From positions 1,798,001 to 1,862,000 of the forward strand of contig NZ_CP025197.1 in NCBI RefSeq assembly GCF_002844395.1: 64,000 nt of DNA. Direction: 5' to 3'. Under the pieces are notes generated by a model, which saw only the letters and a list, made by a program, of their open reading frames with translations, did no database searches and was not told the origin of the DNA. Shown here piece by piece: positions 44,545 to 53,649 of the stretch (positions within the stretch are counted from its first letter, which is position 1; each line of letters starts with the position of its first letter). Position numbers and translations under genes: made by a program. Origin of the DNA: Acetivibrio saccincola. GTDB taxonomy: Bacteria; Bacillota; Clostridia; Acetivibrionales; Acetivibrionaceae.

Positions 44545-45372
44545 TTATTTAATAATGTCTGATACAAATTTTGGCAGTGCAAAAACTGCTTTGTGTATTT
44601 GAGGGCAGTAATATTTTGTATCTAATTTTGGTATACTGTCTAAATCTGTTTCTAACGGGTCATATTTTTTAGAACCCATTGTAAAACTCCAATAACCACT
44701 TGGATAAGTAGGTATTGCACATGTATAAAGCCTTGCTATAGGAAATATTGATTCTACATTTTTAAATGCATTTCTAATTAGATCTTTATGAAAAAAAGGT
44801 GATTCAGTTTGAGCAACAAATATTCCGTCTTCTTTTAGACATTCATATATGGCTTTATAAAATTCCTTTGAAAAAAGTCCTACAGCAGGACCTACCGGGT
44901 CAGTTGAGTCAATCATTATTACATCAAATTCGTTTTTATGCTGGTTTACATATTTTATCCCGTCATCAACAATGACCTCTACCTTCTCGTCAGTTAAGGC
45001 ACAGCTTATTTCAGGCAAATATTCCTTTGCAATTTCAATTACTCGTCCGTCTATTTCGCAAAGCACTGCTTTTTCGATGGTAGGATGCTTAATGATTTCC
45101 CTGATTGCCCCTCCGTCCCCTCCGCCAATTACAAGGGCTTTTTTAGGATTTTTATGAGTAGCCAAAGGAACATGTGATATCATTTCATGATAAACAAATT
45201 CATCCTCTATTGTAGTTTGCACAGTTCCGTCTAAAACAAGCATCTTGCCAAATTGCTCTGTATCAATCAATGCAATGTCCTGATACTGTGTTTTTTCAGT
45301 GTGGTATGTTTGTTTAACTTTGCATGTTATTCCTACATTTTTTGTTTGATATTCTGTATACCAAAGCTCCAT
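44545..45372 (-). CDS. speE: Spermidine synthase
   Basis: A 275-residue aminopropyltransferase that makes spermidine from putrescine and decarboxylated S-adenosylmethionine (the product of speH at 21341). The cofactor site is [13 protein letters not shown] near 79-91, and [17 protein letters not shown] near 150 contains the catalytic Asp. Full length. The ATG follows AAGGAG. Confidence 0.95.
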   Translation of the reverse strand: MELWYTEYQTKNVGITCKVKQTYHTEKTQYQDIALIDTEQFGKMLVLDGTVQTTIEDEFVYHEMISHVPLATHKNPKKALVIGGGDGGAIREIIKHPTIEKAVLCEIDGRVIEIAKEYLPEISCALTDEKVEVIVDDGIKYVNQHKNEFDVIMIDSTDPVGPAVGLFSKEFYKAIYECLKEDGIFVAQTESPFFHKDLIRNAFKNVESIFPIARLYTCAIPTYPSGYWSFTMGSKKYDPLETDLDSIPKLDTKYYCPQIHKAVFALPKFVSDIIK

Positions 45373-45438
45373 TAAAATTCACTCCTTGTGATGGATTAAA
45401 CCAATATTTATAGGCATTATTAATTAGCCATTAATATT

Positions 45439-45822
45439 TTAATCCCCAAAACATGTCTTGTCAATAAAATGTACTTCCCAGATTATTAAAATAATGCATC
45501 CAACCAGGTAGCAAAAAATATCTTTTATATCAAAGGTAGCTCCAACAATAGTGGACAGTACTTTATTACCTTGTATATTTAAAATTTCTACAATATTTAA
45601 GTACTGCAAAATCTCTACCATTACAGAAAAGATAAAAATATATAGGGGTAAAAATTTTATTGGCTTTCTTATAAAAGATTTTATAAAGGTGTATAGCAAA
45701 ATAACAACCAGTATATCCCCTACATACGGTCTTATGATATTATCTCTTATAAAAAGGGCAATTATTATTTCTATAGTTAAAAAAATAAAAAAAGCTGCCA
45801 AATATCTTTTATTTATTCCCAT
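45439..45822 (-). CDS. DUF2809 family membrane protein
   Basis: A 127-residue protein with four hydrophobic helices and the DUF2809 pattern ending FDIKDIFCYLVGCI. Function unknown. The ATG follows GAGGTGAT by 6 nt. It sits upstream of speE on the minus strand and may be an unrelated neighbour. Confidence 0.75.
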   Translation of the reverse strand: MGINKRYLAAFFIFLTIEIIIALFIRDNIIRPYVGDILVVILLYTFIKSFIRKPIKFLPLYIFIFSVMVEILQYLNIVEILNIQGNKVLSTIVGATFDIKDIFCYLVGCIILIIWEVHFIDKTCFGD

Positions 45823-45973
45823 TTTTTAATCACCTCACCATATACATCAATAAAAATAGAAACAAAATAACTCCTAAAATTGTTAATATGAAAGATATTA
45901 TATCACATTTATTTCTTTTTGGATTCCGATGGTTCAGCCTGGAATGCTAAACCATTTCTATGTCAAATCAAAA

Positions 45974-46897
45974 TTAATATATTATCCTAAAATCTTTCTC
46001 ATTTAAAATCCTGTCAATTAAGTCTTCACATTTAAAAGACTCATATCTTTGCTGTATATCATATTCACCGACAAAAAATACATTAATATTTCCTTTATAA
46101 GCTGCTTTCATAATTTCAATCATATCATTCCTGTTAGTCAGCACGTTATCCCTGTACATTTTATATACCAATGCCGCTGTCGTCAGCTGATATGGTTCTC
46201 TTCTTCCGTGATGTTTTAAAATATAATCATTAACACTTATTATCTGTGGTTTTATCCGCATATCATCACTTATCAAAAAATAGCGTCCTAAAGGAATTCT
46301 TGTCAGCACTATTATGCATATAAGAATTAATTCCTCTGCAATACTGTCCCCTTTTCTTTTTAAAGTCCTGGCATACCGGAAGAAAGTGCTGAACAACTCC
46401 CTATTTCCCGGGTTTGTACTTTTAAGCTTAACAGACATATGCTTGTCCATACTTTCAATAATTTCACTTGTTTTTGTTTTGTATCTGCATACCTCTTTAA
46501 CGGCATACCCAAGCAGTCTATTAGCTTCTTCAGTACTGATATTTAAAGCATCCTTTAAACAATTATAAATTACTTCTTCGTCAAAAAGAACGACTTTAAA
46601 GCCACTGCTGTTAAGTTCGCTGAAATATTGAATCTGAACGGGATGCAACTCAAATGAATTGGCAGTAAGTTCCATTAATGCCGTCCGGGATACAATTATT
46701 ACATCCCCCTTGCTCTTCAAATAATTAATAATGGCCTGCCTGTTAGATGAATTTGAATGATGCAGAATAGAACAAGTATCATAAAAAAAATACCTGTGTG
46801 CCTTCGAAATAGTATCAACAACTTCCTCTTTTTTATATATCATATAATTTTTAAAGGAGCTGAAATTTAAAGGTGTTTCCTGATATTTCTTGCCCAT
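45974..46897 (-). CDS. PIN-like nuclease domain protein (putative toxin)
   Basis: A 307-residue protein that I do not recognise as a named family. The N-terminal half has the layout of a PIN-fold RNase: YDTCSIL with Asp40, MELTAN with Glu76, GDSIAEELILIC with acidic residues near 195, and FLISDDMRI near 213, which together make a complete acidic tetrad. The remaining 90 residues are helical. It is the last gene of a tight cassette: XRE regulator, ImmA/IrrE protease, then this gene, with 1 nt between the last two. A VapC-like RNase whose activity is freed or restrained by the protease-regulator pair is the leading idea. It is larger than ordinary VapC toxins (about 130-150 residues). Confidence 0.6.
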   Translation of the reverse strand: MGKKYQETPLNFSSFKNYMIYKKEEVVDTISKAHRYFFYDTCSILHHSNSSNRQAIINYLKSKGDVIIVSRTALMELTANSFELHPVQIQYFSELNSSGFKVVLFDEEVIYNCLKDALNISTEEANRLLGYAVKEVCRYKTKTSEIIESMDKHMSVKLKSTNPGNRELFSTFFRYARTLKRKGDSIAEELILICIIVLTRIPLGRYFLISDDMRIKPQIISVNDYILKHHGRREPYQLTTAALVYKMYRDNVLTNRNDMIEIMKAAYKGNINVFFVGEYDIQQRYESFKCEDLIDRILNEKDFRIIY

Positions 46898-46898
46898 A

Positions 46899-47693
46899 CT
46901 AATCTTTTTTCCTTATGTCGGAATATATTTTTTTTATTCCTTCAACAATTCGGTTATAATTGTATTCAGACAGTAGTTGCTTCTCTATTAAATCAGCTCC
47001 TTCAGTTTTTATCATTTCCAATATAAAAGGCATTTCATCTTTGTAAGTTGGTTCAAGTATATCCCGGTCCAGCCACAAAGAATCAAATAATTCCCTGATT
47101 TGATTGTCCCCATATTCCAATATTTCTTTTACATCTTCTATCCTTTCCAATATCTCTAATTCATAAAGGCGTATTAAAACAGCAACAAAGGGAGAACTAA
47201 AATAATTCATAAGTTTTGCAACTATTTTTTCAATATCTTTATTATCATCCTTATATAATTCATACATTTTTTTAAACTCTAATTCCGGCATCAACAAGTT
47301 TGCCGCAAAAAGGTTTGCCTTGCGCTCATTATCATTGGAATCATAATCCTGATTAAAATGAACCTCTCTTTTTTCATTAATGTAGTCCGGCACTCCGCAA
47401 ATAATATGGTATATATCATGACAAAAAGAAAAATACATTTTGTTCCTTGGTTGGCTTGAATTAAGCAACATATATTTACTGTAGCCTGTATCTAAAAAAA
47501 CAGCCCCAAAATCACTGTCAGCCATCGGAACCTGGAAAACCAACACATCCAGTTTTTCTCCAATTTCTTTTATTATTTTGGGTATATCTCCATCCCACCG
47601 GACCCTGTCTTGGAAAACTTTCAGCGTCTCTTTGACACTGCCGGCATATGCCCTGTTTTTAATAACAATTTCTTTAAATCTGCTAAAATTCAT
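46899..47693 (-). CDS. ImmA/IrrE-family metallopeptidase with HDxxH motif
   Basis: A 264-residue COG2856-type protein. The zinc site in FSFCHDIYHIICG gives HDIYH at residues 92-96 in place of HExxH, and ERKANLFAANLLMP near 140 supplies the third ligand and typical second helix. Family members cleave an XRE-type repressor, as ImmA does in ICEBs1 and IrrE/DdrO in Deinococcus. The substrate here is probably the XRE protein encoded just upstream, which it overlaps by 11 nt. The Glu-to-Asp change may lower or abolish peptidase activity, so it may act as a sensor or antitoxin. Confidence 0.82.
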   Translation of the reverse strand: MNFSRFKEIVIKNRAYAGSVKETLKVFQDRVRWDGDIPKIIKEIGEKLDVLVFQVPMADSDFGAVFLDTGYSKYMLLNSSQPRNKMYFSFCHDIYHIICGVPDYINEKREVHFNQDYDSNDNERKANLFAANLLMPELEFKKMYELYKDDNKDIEKIVAKLMNYFSSPFVAVLIRLYELEILERIEDVKEILEYGDNQIRELFDSLWLDRDILEPTYKDEMPFILEMIKTEGADLIEKQLLSEYNYNRIVEGIKKIYSDIRKKD

Positions 47694-48081
47694 AATCCCA
47701 AACCTCTAAAGCCTCTTTTTGCATTTTTTTGCGAATTCCAATAATTGCATCTATATGCTCTAATAAATCAAAAACCTGATTGGCTAACCTTTCTTTGTTT
47801 TCATCTGCAGTTCCCATATAAAACGCTATTGAAGCTGAATCTTTATAATCAGGAGCCAGCAAATCCAATTTTTCCTGCAAAAAGTATTTTATATCCTTAT
47901 CCAAAGCATCAGATATAGAATGCATATCTTCATAGGTAATCGGCTGAACACTATTAAGAATTCTGGATAATTTATTCTTTTCAATTCCTGCACGTTTTGC
48001 TATAAATGATTGTTTTATTTTATAATGGCTAATATACTTATTTAAATTTTGTACAAATAAATTTTGTGCAGCATCAACCAT
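47683..48081 (-). CDS. XRE-family transcriptional regulator
   Basis: A 132-residue protein. The helix-turn-helix (about 12-70) contains KQSFIAKRAGIEKNKLSRIL, and the C-terminal half is helical (about 85-130). It probably represses its own operon by binding the TATCA/TGATA dyad over the -10 box. The ImmA/IrrE gene starts 11 nt before its stop. The ATG follows GGGAGG by 7 nt. Confidence 0.85.
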   Translation of the reverse strand: MVDAAQNLFVQNLNKYISHYKIKQSFIAKRAGIEKNKLSRILNSVQPITYEDMHSISDALDKDIKYFLQEKLDLLAPDYKDSASIAFYMGTADENKERLANQVFDLLEHIDAIIGIRKKMQKEALEVWDYEF

Positions 48082-48103
48082 TTTAATTCCTCCCTTCGTA
48101 TAT

Positions 48104-48133
48104 ATTGTATCATATTTTGATATGTTTATTCAA
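48104..48133 (-). promoter_or_regulatory. Promoter and likely operator of the XRE-ImmA-PIN cassette
   Basis: TTGAAT (48128-48133), an 18-nt spacer and TACAAT (48104-48109). A dyad TATCATATTTTGATA (48108-48122) overlaps the -10 box, as expected for an autorepressing XRE regulator. Confidence 0.55.
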
Positions 48134-48729
48134 TACAGGTAAAAAAACAGATTAAATTATATAAATAACCTATTAGCAATTTAATTTTATATTATAATAT
48201 GATATAAATTAGATATTATCGAATCAGTCCTGACTTTTCTTTTTTTCTATTTCTTTGTAATAATCTTTGAACCGATATTTATCGTTCCTTCTTTAAATAC
48301 TTTTTCAACATATATCTTTCACGTATTTTATGATAAGATGAATTAAGTGTTCCGAAATCCATACGGCGTCTAAAATATTGCATATAATAAACCTGTTTTA
48401 GATTCATCAATACTTGCAGATTTATAACCATCAGGTGAGGGAGAAAATTCAAATAAGTTACCAACTTTAATATATTCCTCCCTTTAAAAAGCAGTTATAG
48501 TAATTGAACTAATTACTATAAACAGGCTCAAAAATACTAACACAAACTGATTTCTTGACAGTTTCAAGGACAGTTTCTTAAATTTTATTATTGTAAATTA
48601 CATAATGAAAAGCAACAATACAAGCTCCGGATACCTTTATAATGACTGTAAAAAAACAGCAGCTAATAAATTAATAACCAACAATTTTTTCATTATTTCT
48701 TTTCCTTTTTAAATTGGTTTTTTAAAACT
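48134..48729. other. AT-rich spacer with gene fragments
   Basis: The gap between the XRE cassette and the broken membrane gene. It holds the fragment at 48279-48480 and otherwise only AT-rich DNA. No RNA gene is seen. Confidence 0.5.
48279..48480 (-). pseudogene. Unidentified gene fragment, two frames
   Basis: On the minus strand one frame reads GNLFEFSPSPDGYKSASIDE and stops after YAIF; a neighbouring frame continues with RRRMDFGTLNSSYHKIRER to a stop at 48279. Joined, the pieces read like the end of a coding region, but I cannot name the family. No start or ribosome-binding site is present. Confidence 0.35.
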
Positions 48730-49780
48730 TTATTTTATAACAAGGGAATGTCCCTCCTGTGAAGGATTAACTTCTACAATAATATTTTCACTGTCCACAA
48801 ATATATCCCATCCTTTATGTAGTTTTGATGCCGGAAAAATATTTAAAGTAAATTTTTGCCTTATATATGGTCTATTATATTCATGACACTTTTCATATAA
48901 ATTAGCTAATAATATTTCAACATCAAGACTTTCATCAGTAATGAATTTTAATTCATAGTCCTCTGTATCCATCATATAAAAGCGTATACCGGATTCAATG
49001 CGGCTGGCAACATAGTAATCATATGAAAATCTCTCTCGTTCTATCATATGGTTTAAACGCACTATAATTGAAATAATAAAAATTCCTAAAAAAACAGTTG
49101 TAAAACTAATAAATATTTTTTTTACATATAACTTTCTTTTTTCAAAATTAAAATTATTAACTTTAAACAAAAATTTTATAAATTGAAATAAAAATATTAA
49201 AAATACAGGAGATAAAATAATCCCAATAACAGACAAATCAAAATAATCAGGTGGAATTCCTACTCGTTGAAAGTCTATAATCCCCATTTGATAGTTTAAA
49301 TAAATTAAAACTGATACAAGGAAAATGCCTGAAAAAATTGATACAATGCTAACTAATATATTTTTCACAGAAATATTTCTTTTTTCCGTTCTTACACCAG
49401 TTCCAATAATTCCAAACGCAAATCCTATAGTTTGAATTAAAAATAATCCAAATACAGGAGATACAATTATCCAAAATTTTGATAAGTAATGATAATCAAA
49501 TGATAAACTGTGTGAATGTTTATGCATTAAAACAACCAGAATTCCTAAAAAAACAGTCACAACACTTATTAATATCCCTTTTTTAGACAACTCTCTTTTT
49601 TTTGAACTTAAGCCCATAACCCCAAATATAATTCCCAAAATTTGAAACAAAAACATAGGCGACAGAATAACGCCTATGTTTGATAAAACAAAAGATATTA
49701 TTGCATATTTATTTTTTTTTTTGATTACCTGTAATGCCTATAGAATAATTATCATATTTTTCTATTCTAAATTCCTCCAC
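48730..49780 (-). pseudogene. Membrane protein with three internal repeats, frame-disrupted at an A11 run
   Basis: The main frame (48730-49656, 308 codons) has about six transmembrane helices arranged in three copies of the same unit: a Phe-Gly helix, a KR-rich turn (KKREL, EKRNISV, EKRKLYV), a VFLGI-type helix and an ILSPVF ending, then a C-terminal soluble domain of about 90 residues. Upstream the frame stays open with KYAIISFVLSNIGVILSP. The likely true start (GTG at 49780, 9 nt after AAGGAG) reads VEEFRIEKYDNYSIGITG and leads into the poly-A tract at 49712-49722. A one-base change there joins them. Could be phase-variable or a sequencing error. Function unknown; the start resembles DUF4190-type membrane proteins. 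Confidence 0.6.
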
Positions 49781-50848
49781 AGCATTTATCTCCTTTTTTT
49801 AGTTTGATAACATAATAATACCTTCTGTCTGTATTATAGTCTATATAATGTTTAGAATTATCTTCAGGTTCTTTTCCATGTTCTAAAATATCCCCTTTAT
49901 AGCCGGCTTTTGATGACCAATTTCCATCTTTATCTTCCCTATAAAAATGATAATCCACCGTTCCGTATTTATCCCTTTTATCCCTAAAAACAGACATTAT
50001 CCTGAATGCTCCAAGAGGAATAGGGTCATCTTTTTTATCCATTTCCCTGATAATCCATCCCACAGCCATTCCATCTGCAATAACAGAATTTACAAATTCA
50101 TCTATATAGCCGTCAATATAACCATGTAAGTAATATATTTCTCTATCTTTTTCCGAGTAATCTTTAAGATATCCTTTACTTTTAAGATATCTATCTGCTA
50201 TCTCTGCCGGGTCAGCACCACCTTCTTCAAATTCAGTACCGTCATGAAAGGTGTATAAACCAAGTGCATATGTATAGCAGTTTTGTTTTATAGAAGAAGC
50301 ATCAGCTATTTTTTTGTTTTTCCCACTTACATCATAAACTACCCTTTTTTCTAAAGCAAATTCATTAGGACTTCCTCTAAAATGTACGGGAACTTCAACT
50401 TTCTGTTTTTAAATATTTTGAGCCGTTGACCCATCTTATTCATTCTTTATTACACGCACTACACAGAAAAGACTGGTTCTAAAAAGCGGATCAAACATAG
50501 GCTGTGCAGCTATAATAGCCACCCCTTCTTTTTGTGCTGTAATTACGCCGTCTTTTACTTTCACCACATTTTCATCACTTGTTGACCAGTAAATTGAATC
50601 TTTATATACCTCAACAGGAATAATTTCCAACGGCACCGCTGGCACTATAAGAAACACCTTCAAGGATAAAAGGCTTTGAACTTTCTTTTACAGCTTCTTC
50701 AAGGTTAATATAACCGTCACTATTGACATCACCATATTTTACTTCTTCATTAGTTCCATATACTTTTGAAACTGTGAAATTAAAAAGAAGTGTAAAAAGC
50801 AGGCATAATAAAGTAATAACACTTAGCCTTTTTTTTAAAATTAATCAT
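49767..50848 (-). pseudogene. Broken secreted protein: EF-hand/dockerin-like, BIG2 and Cys-peptidase-like parts
   Basis: Minus-strand pieces collinear over 1.08 kb. The ATG at 50848 begins a signal peptide that needs a shift in the A8 run (50829-50836), then reads VYGTNEEVKYGDVNSDGYIN, one dockerin-like calcium loop. A second shift near 50650 leads to a bacterial Ig-like (BIG2) segment, DSIYWSTSDENVVKVKDG. Two in-frame TAA codons follow at 50436 and 50409. A further 214 codons then contain QNCYTYALGLY and YHFYREDKDGNWSSKAG, the Cys and His blocks of a papain-like or NlpC-like peptidase family. No start codon follows the stops, so at least two shifts and two nonsense codons break the gene. Confidence 0.7.
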
Positions 50849-50857
50849 TTATACAAC

Positions 50858-51258
50858 CCCCTAAACTTTATTTTTTTATTAACACCTTAAAACTCCAGAA
50901 CTTGAATTCAAAATAATACAAAGAATGTAAATAAAATACTATAATTAAATTAATAATGAGTACATAAATAATAGTTTAATTAGTAATGAACACATAAATA
51001 ATAATTAGAATAAATAATAATTGCAAAAATAATAATCACATAAGCAATGAATACATAAATAAAGAACACATAAGTAAAAAATTAAAATGTTAGCAATATA
51101 AACATTAATTAAATAAAAATATGTATTTTTATTTAATTATTCTACCATTTACATCAACATTTATCAAGTGATCTTCTGAAAGATTATTTAGTTTAAAAAA
51201 CATATCTAATTACAATAACATACCTATTATATTATTATTAAAAACTCAAATAATAATT
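50858..51258. other. AT-rich low-complexity spacer
   Basis: About 400 nt rich in imperfect ATAAATAAT and ACATAAAT units between the broken genes and the DUF1540 gene. I see no gene, RNA or regulatory site. Confidence 0.5.
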
Positions 51259-51288
51259 GTGAATCCTAAAAAAATGGAGGAAATCAGT

Positions 51289-51465
51289 ATGAATAAATGT
51301 CAAAAAATACAGTGCTCAGTTTCAAGCTGTATGTTTAACGAATTTAGTGAAAACTTGTGTAACCTGGATGCTATACAGGTAAGTGCCGGTGCAAATTCAG
51401 ACAGTGGCGCCCCTTATGATGAAACACTTTGTGCAAGCTACAAACCTAAGAAAAATAAGAAGTAA
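51289..51465 (+). CDS. DUF1540 Cys-rich small protein
   Basis: A 58-residue protein with the DUF1540 pattern of cysteines (CQKIQC, SSCMF, NLC, TLC). Such proteins are common in spore-forming Firmicutes and are thought to bind metal; the function is unknown. The ORF opens with a GTG at 51259, but the ATG at 51289 follows TGGAGG with an 8-nt spacing and gives the typical N-terminus. Confidence 0.75.
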   Translation: MNKCQKIQCSVSSCMFNEFSENLCNLDAIQVSAGANSDSGAPYDETLCASYKPKKNKK

Positions 51466-51540
51466 TTATTAAAACCTGTAGAAAAGACTTGCAATAATTT
51501 ATAACACAACTTCAATAAAATCATGACAAAATAAATATAA

Positions 51541-51571
51541 GGTTCTTGTAACGCTTATTACAAGAACCTTC
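51541..51571 (-). terminator. Probable terminator downstream of rluB
   Basis: Stem AAGGTTCTTGTAA / TTACAAGAACCTT directly after the stop codon on the minus strand; the following U-tract is interrupted, so strength is uncertain. Confidence 0.6.
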
Positions 51572-52283
51572 ACTCTAATAACTTAGAAATTTCATTCTTA
51601 TTAAGCTTTCTCCACTTACCCTCTGGTAAATCCCCTAAACTAAGATGTCCAAAACCAACTCTTTTAAGTTCTAAAACAGGATGTCCTATGTTTTTACACA
51701 TTTTCCTGACTTGTCTGTTTTTGCCCTCATATATGGTTATTTCAACAGTAGAAGTATTTTTAAAACTTTTGATTATTTTAAGTTTTGCGGGTGCTGTAAC
51801 GTAATCTTCTATTTCTATGCCTTTTTCAAACTTCTCTATTTTTTCCTTAGAAGGAATCCCCTTTATCACTGCCCTGTAAACTTTCTTTATTTTAAACTTA
51901 GGATGGGTGAGTCTGTATGTAAGACTTCCATCGTTGGTTAAAATTAATAGACCTGATGTATCGTAATCAAGCCTCCCGACAGGAAAAATCCTCTCAGGTA
52001 CATCCACCAAATCAATAACCGTTGGTCTTTGAAACTGGTCCTTTACAGTGGTCACATATCCAACCGGTTTATTTAATAAAATATAAACCTTATCCTCTTT
52101 TCTCTTTAGTCTTTTGCCGTCAAAACATACTATGTCATTATAATCTACTTTTGTCCCTAATTCAGTGACCACAGTGCCATTTACCGAAATCCTGCCTTGC
52201 AAAATAAGCTCTTCTGCTTTTCTTCTTGAAGCAACCCCACAATCAGCTAAATATTTCTGCAGCCGTATTTTTTTATATTTCAC
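51570..52283 (-). CDS. rluB: RluB/RsuA-family rRNA pseudouridine synthase
   Basis: A 237-residue enzyme. The S4 RNA-binding domain (about 4-62) contains RLQKYLADCGVASRRKAEELI, followed by the catalytic domain with GRLDYDTSGLLILTNDG near 107 (the catalytic Asp). The C-terminus has EGKNRQVRKMC. In most Firmicutes this enzyme modifies 23S rRNA. The GTG start follows GTGGGATGTG. Confidence 0.93.
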   Translation of the reverse strand: MKYKKIRLQKYLADCGVASRRKAEELILQGRISVNGTVVTELGTKVDYNDIVCFDGKRLKRKEDKVYILLNKPVGYVTTVKDQFQRPTVIDLVDVPERIFPVGRLDYDTSGLLILTNDGSLTYRLTHPKFKIKKVYRAVIKGIPSKEKIEKFEKGIEIEDYVTAPAKLKIIKSFKNTSTVEITIYEGKNRQVRKMCKNIGHPVLELKRVGFGHLSLGDLPEGKWRKLNKNEISKLLE

Positions 52284-52354
52284 TTTTCACATCCCACTTC
52301 CAAATCATCATCCTACCCTACATTATACTACTGCAGACAATAAATACACAAGCA

Positions 52355-52819
52355 TTAAACTTCTTCATCATCAAGTTCTTTAATGGTTCTTCTCACCTTA
52401 ATTTTTTTCTTTATTGACTGGTTTGCCTTTTCTATAATATCAGGTACCATATCAAGTATTTTTTCCAAAGAAGAATTTATTGTAACAGGTAAAAGCCTTA
52501 TCTGACCTTGACCTACAACCATAAAAGCAACAGGATTTATACTAACCCCGGCACCGCTGCCGCCTGCAAAGGGGTATTTAGAAGAAGTTCCTCCACTTGT
52601 TTCCCCTTCATCATCAGAACTTTCCCCGGTATTTGCACTACAGCAGGAATTGTATTCCCCGCCCCCTGCTGCAAACCCGAAGGATACCTTTGAGACCGGA
52701 ATTATTACAGTCCCGTCAGGAGCCTGAACAGCATCTCCTACAATAGTGTTGACATCCACCATATCCTTTATGCTTTCCATGGCTGTTGTCATCAAGCCTT
52801 CAATAGGATGTTGCTCCAC
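52355..52819 (-). CDS. ytfJ: GerW/YtfJ sporulation-associated protein
   Basis: A 154-residue protein of the YtfJ/GerW family, made during sporulation and needed for normal spore germination in Bacillus. It has the usual EQHPIEGLM N-terminus, IVGDAVQAPDGTVIIPVSKV and a Gly-rich central loop. The ORF is open to a GTG at 52828, but the GTG at 52819 lies 6 nt after AAGGCGGTG and matches the family start. It is followed by rluB and preceded by the DUF2953 gene, a conserved clostridial order. Confidence 0.9.
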   Translation of the reverse strand: MEQHPIEGLMTTAMESIKDMVDVNTIVGDAVQAPDGTVIIPVSKVSFGFAAGGGEYNSCCSANTGESSDDEGETSGGTSSKYPFAGGSGAGVSINPVAFMVVGQGQIRLLPVTINSSLEKILDMVPDIIEKANQSIKKKIKVRRTIKELDDEEV

Positions 52820-52865
52820 AATAATCACCGCCTTTTGTTATTATCCTAATACTTTTTTAAACATT

Positions 52866-53531
52866 TTAGCCACTAACACATTTTTCAGCCTTAAATAAAG
52901 CACGCTTGTTTTTTGTAAAATGTGTTAAAATCATAAATCCTATAACAATAATATAGACAATTCTAATATTAAATATACAGTATAATTCTAAATTTATATT
53001 TTTTTCTGTATAATTTGGTTTTATAACCACTTGCTTTTTTTCTACTTTCATAAACCGGTGTAAAAAAGAGATAATTATGCCGCAAAAAGTCCATAAAAGC
53101 CCAGTTAATATAGAGGTGTGACAAGCATTTCCTGTCCCGAAATTCATTTTGAAACTTAAATTTTTAAGTGTTATTTTACATTTTAAAAAATTTTGTATTC
53201 TTTTTATAAGTGAGCAGTGCTTTAAATAAAAAACCCTTCCCCTCTCAATCCTATGCATAATACTTGTATACTTTATGTATTTTTCACGCTTTTTTTCATC
53301 TTTTTCTTTTTTCAGTCTATAAAAAATACCCTTCTTTTCAGTATCAATCTTTGGAATTTCATATTTGTACTTTATTAAGCCTTTATACATAAAAAAAGAC
53401 AATATAAAGATTTCATCTTTGGATTTTCTTTTGTACTCAATTACAATATTTATTTTGGATAATAATATAATTATTAATAACATAATTACTGCTAAGGCAG
53501 TTAAAATAATAATAAAAAAAAACCGGGTCAT
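52866..53531 (-). CDS. DUF2953 family membrane protein
   Basis: A 221-residue protein with an N-terminal transmembrane segment (about 4-26), a hydrophilic Lys/Glu-rich part, a GTGNACHTSILTGLLWTF block and a C-terminal transmembrane region. It matches the DUF2953 (YtfI-like) family found next to ytfJ in sporulating Firmicutes. Function unknown, probably spore-linked. Confidence 0.8.
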   Translation of the reverse strand: MTRFFFIIILTALAVIMLLIIILLSKINIVIEYKRKSKDEIFILSFFMYKGLIKYKYEIPKIDTEKKGIFYRLKKEKDEKKREKYIKYTSIMHRIERGRVFYLKHCSLIKRIQNFLKCKITLKNLSFKMNFGTGNACHTSILTGLLWTFCGIIISFLHRFMKVEKKQVVIKPNYTEKNINLELYCIFNIRIVYIIVIGFMILTHFTKNKRALFKAEKCVSG

Positions 53532-53565
53532 TATATCACCTCAATTAGGTATTTTTCCCCAAAAA

Positions 53566-53597
53566 TAAAAAAATACACTTATTTAGTGTATTTTTTT
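53566..53597 (-). terminator. Terminator downstream of scpB
   Basis: Stem AAAAAAATACACT / AGTGTATTTTTTT, placed 53 nt past the scpB stop; usable on both strands. Confidence 0.8.
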
Positions 53598-53649
53598 AGT
53601 AAAATTTTCTTTATTCTTGTGTATTTACCTTCTGTCTTTACTTATTGAC

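Noticed and set aside
45930-45956. Hairpin GGTTTAGC/GCTGAACC after the PIN-like gene as a terminator
   Set aside because: The stem is reasonable, but no T-run follows on either strand.
50858-51258. Possible CRISPR-like or tandem repeat array in AT-rich DNA
   Set aside because: The ATAAAT-type units are irregular in length and sequence, with no constant repeat and spacer pattern and no cas gene.
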